Source: an uncultured candidatus Porisulfidus sp.
Lineage (GTDB): Bacteria > Pseudomonadota > Gammaproteobacteria > Poriferisulfidales > Poriferisulfidaceae
Reading direction: 5' to 3'
Assembly: GCA_958431155.1 (NCBI GenBank)
Contig: OY288106.1
Span: forward strand, 653,161-717,160
Length of the DNA stretch: 64,000 nt
A program made the position numbers and the translations under genes. A model generated the notes under the pieces. The model was given only the letters and a program-made list of their open reading frames with translations, searched no databases and was not told the origin of the DNA. Within the stretch, counting starts at the first letter, position 1. Each line of letters begins with the position of its first letter. This document shows positions 63,356 to 64,000 of this stretch, in pieces.

Positions 63356-64000
63356 CAGGATTCGTCGAGAGGAGGCAGAAGGACCTCGCGGACACCTCCC
63401 GGCTGCACCGCCCCGACAATCTCCGCCGCCTCCATTTCCTCGATCATCCGGGCCGCGCGGTTGTAGCCGACCTTGAGGCGTCGCTGCAGGTAGGAGACGG
63501 AAGCCTTCCGATCCCGACGCACGATATCGATCGCCGCCTGATACAGCGGATCCTCCGCGCCCTCTTCGTCTATTTCTTCGGTCAGCCCCGGAACCGAAAC
63601 GGAGGCGTCTTTCTGAGTCACTTCCTCCAGATAGTCAGGCTCGCCGCCGTGTTCGCGCAAGTGTTTGGCCACCTGACGGACCTCGTCATCCGAAATGAAT
63701 GCGCCATGAACCCGCTTGGGTAGCGTCTCTCCCGAATCCAGAAACAGCATGTCCCCATGCCCCAGCAACTGTTCCGCCCCGCCCTGATCTAAAATCGTGC
63801 GCGAATCGATCTGCGAAGCAACCCGGAAAGAGATACGGGCGGGGATGTTCGATTTGATCAAGCCGGTGATCACCTCTCGTGTTGGACGCTGCGTGGCAAG
63901 AATCAGGTGGATACCAGCAGCTCGAGCCTTCTGGGCAAGGCGGATGATGTAGTCCTCGACCTTTTTCCCGGCAACCATCATCATGTCCGCAAATTCGTCG
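63355..64000 (-). CDS. ftsK: DNA translocase FtsK, C-terminal part (5' end outside window)
   Basis: The frame is open to the window end and gives the last 214 residues. They include the Walker B-region [49 protein letters not shown] and the C-terminal gamma domain [22 protein letters not shown], which reads KOPS sequences. FtsK pumps DNA at the division septum and activates XerCD at dif. Confidence 0.95.
   Translation of the reverse strand, partial: DEFADMMMVAGKKVEDYIIRLAQKARAAGIHLILATQRPTREVITGLIKSNIPARISFRVASQIDSRTILDQGGAEQLLGHGDMLFLDSGETLPKRVHGAFISDDEVRQVAKHLREHGGEPDYLEEVTQKDASVSVPGLTEEIDEEGAEDPLYQAAIDIVRRDRKASVSYLQRRLKVGYNRAARMIEEMEAAEIVGAVQPGGVREVLLPPLDES

Overview
The window reads as a stretch of chromosome from a Gram-negative gammaproteobacterium, probably a sulfur oxidiser of the Chromatiales/Ectothiorhodospiraceae type (inference). 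The evidence is gene content and order: a flavocytochrome c sulfide dehydrogenase pair (fccA-fccB), a complete System I cytochrome c maturation operon (ccmABCDEFGHI), lipid A and KDO genes (msbA/lpxK, kdsB), Lol lipoprotein-export genes (lolA, lolC, lolD), and the gammaproteobacterial orders glyA-nrdR-rib-nusB-thiL-pgpA, sdhCDAB-sdhE and ftsK-lolA-rarA. Most of the DNA is GC-rich and tightly packed, with many 1- or 4-base start/stop overlaps. No gap between genes exceeds 300 bases.

Layout. 1-3.8 kb: end of a metallophosphoesterase, a FAH-family hydrolase coupled to dusA, and an ABC-2 exporter. 3.8-5.9 kb: a visibly AT-rich accessory patch with a GIY-YIG nuclease, a HEPN-like protein and a small membrane protein, ending at tRNA-Glu. 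6-9.8 kb: gltX, zapE, mdh. 9.8-13.4 kb: a purine/uracil-type permease with an unusual C-terminal domain and no normal start codon, an Asp-nucleophile alpha/beta hydrolase, and a membrane J-protein. 13.3-17.2 kb: methionine sulfoxide reductase MsrPQ with molybdenum-cofactor genes moeB, mobA and mobB. 17.3-24 kb: TCA cycle block (gltA; sdhCDAB, sdhE) with metX and DUF1249. 24-27.9 kb: tRNA-Ala, membrane and secreted proteins of unknown function, a dienelactone-hydrolase-like protein, Mug and a PA0069-type radical SAM protein. 28-35.2 kb: the glyA to pgpA operon. 35.3-40.5 kb: envelope operon exbB-exbD-[msbA::lpxK fusion]-trm112-kdsB-cbiX. 40.5-42.1 kb: DUF2062 protein, a UDG-family protein and an orphan ribbon-helix-helix protein. 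42.1-50.8 kb: ccmA to ccmI running into lolC-lolD. 50.8-53.6 kb: tetraheme cytochrome c and fccAB. 53.6-64 kb: mfd, csiV-like, mscS-type channel, nagZ, a SOUL lipoprotein, rhodanese, rarA, lolA and the end of ftsK.

How it works together. The ccm genes mature the c-type cytochromes encoded next door, so sulfide electrons can enter the chain through FccAB while mdh, gltA and sdhCDAB supply the TCA cycle. The moeB/mobAB genes sit beside a molybdenum enzyme (MsrP). The envelope operon flips, phosphorylates and sugar-decorates lipid A, and the Lol genes sort lipoproteins.

The most unusual points are a single reading frame joining the lipid A flippase MsbA to the lipid A 4'-kinase LpxK, a nucleobase permease fused to a degenerate RsbW-like ATPase fold behind an apparent ATA start codon, and the small AT-rich GIY-YIG/HEPN island beside tRNA-Glu, which could be an undescribed defence or toxin module (inference only).
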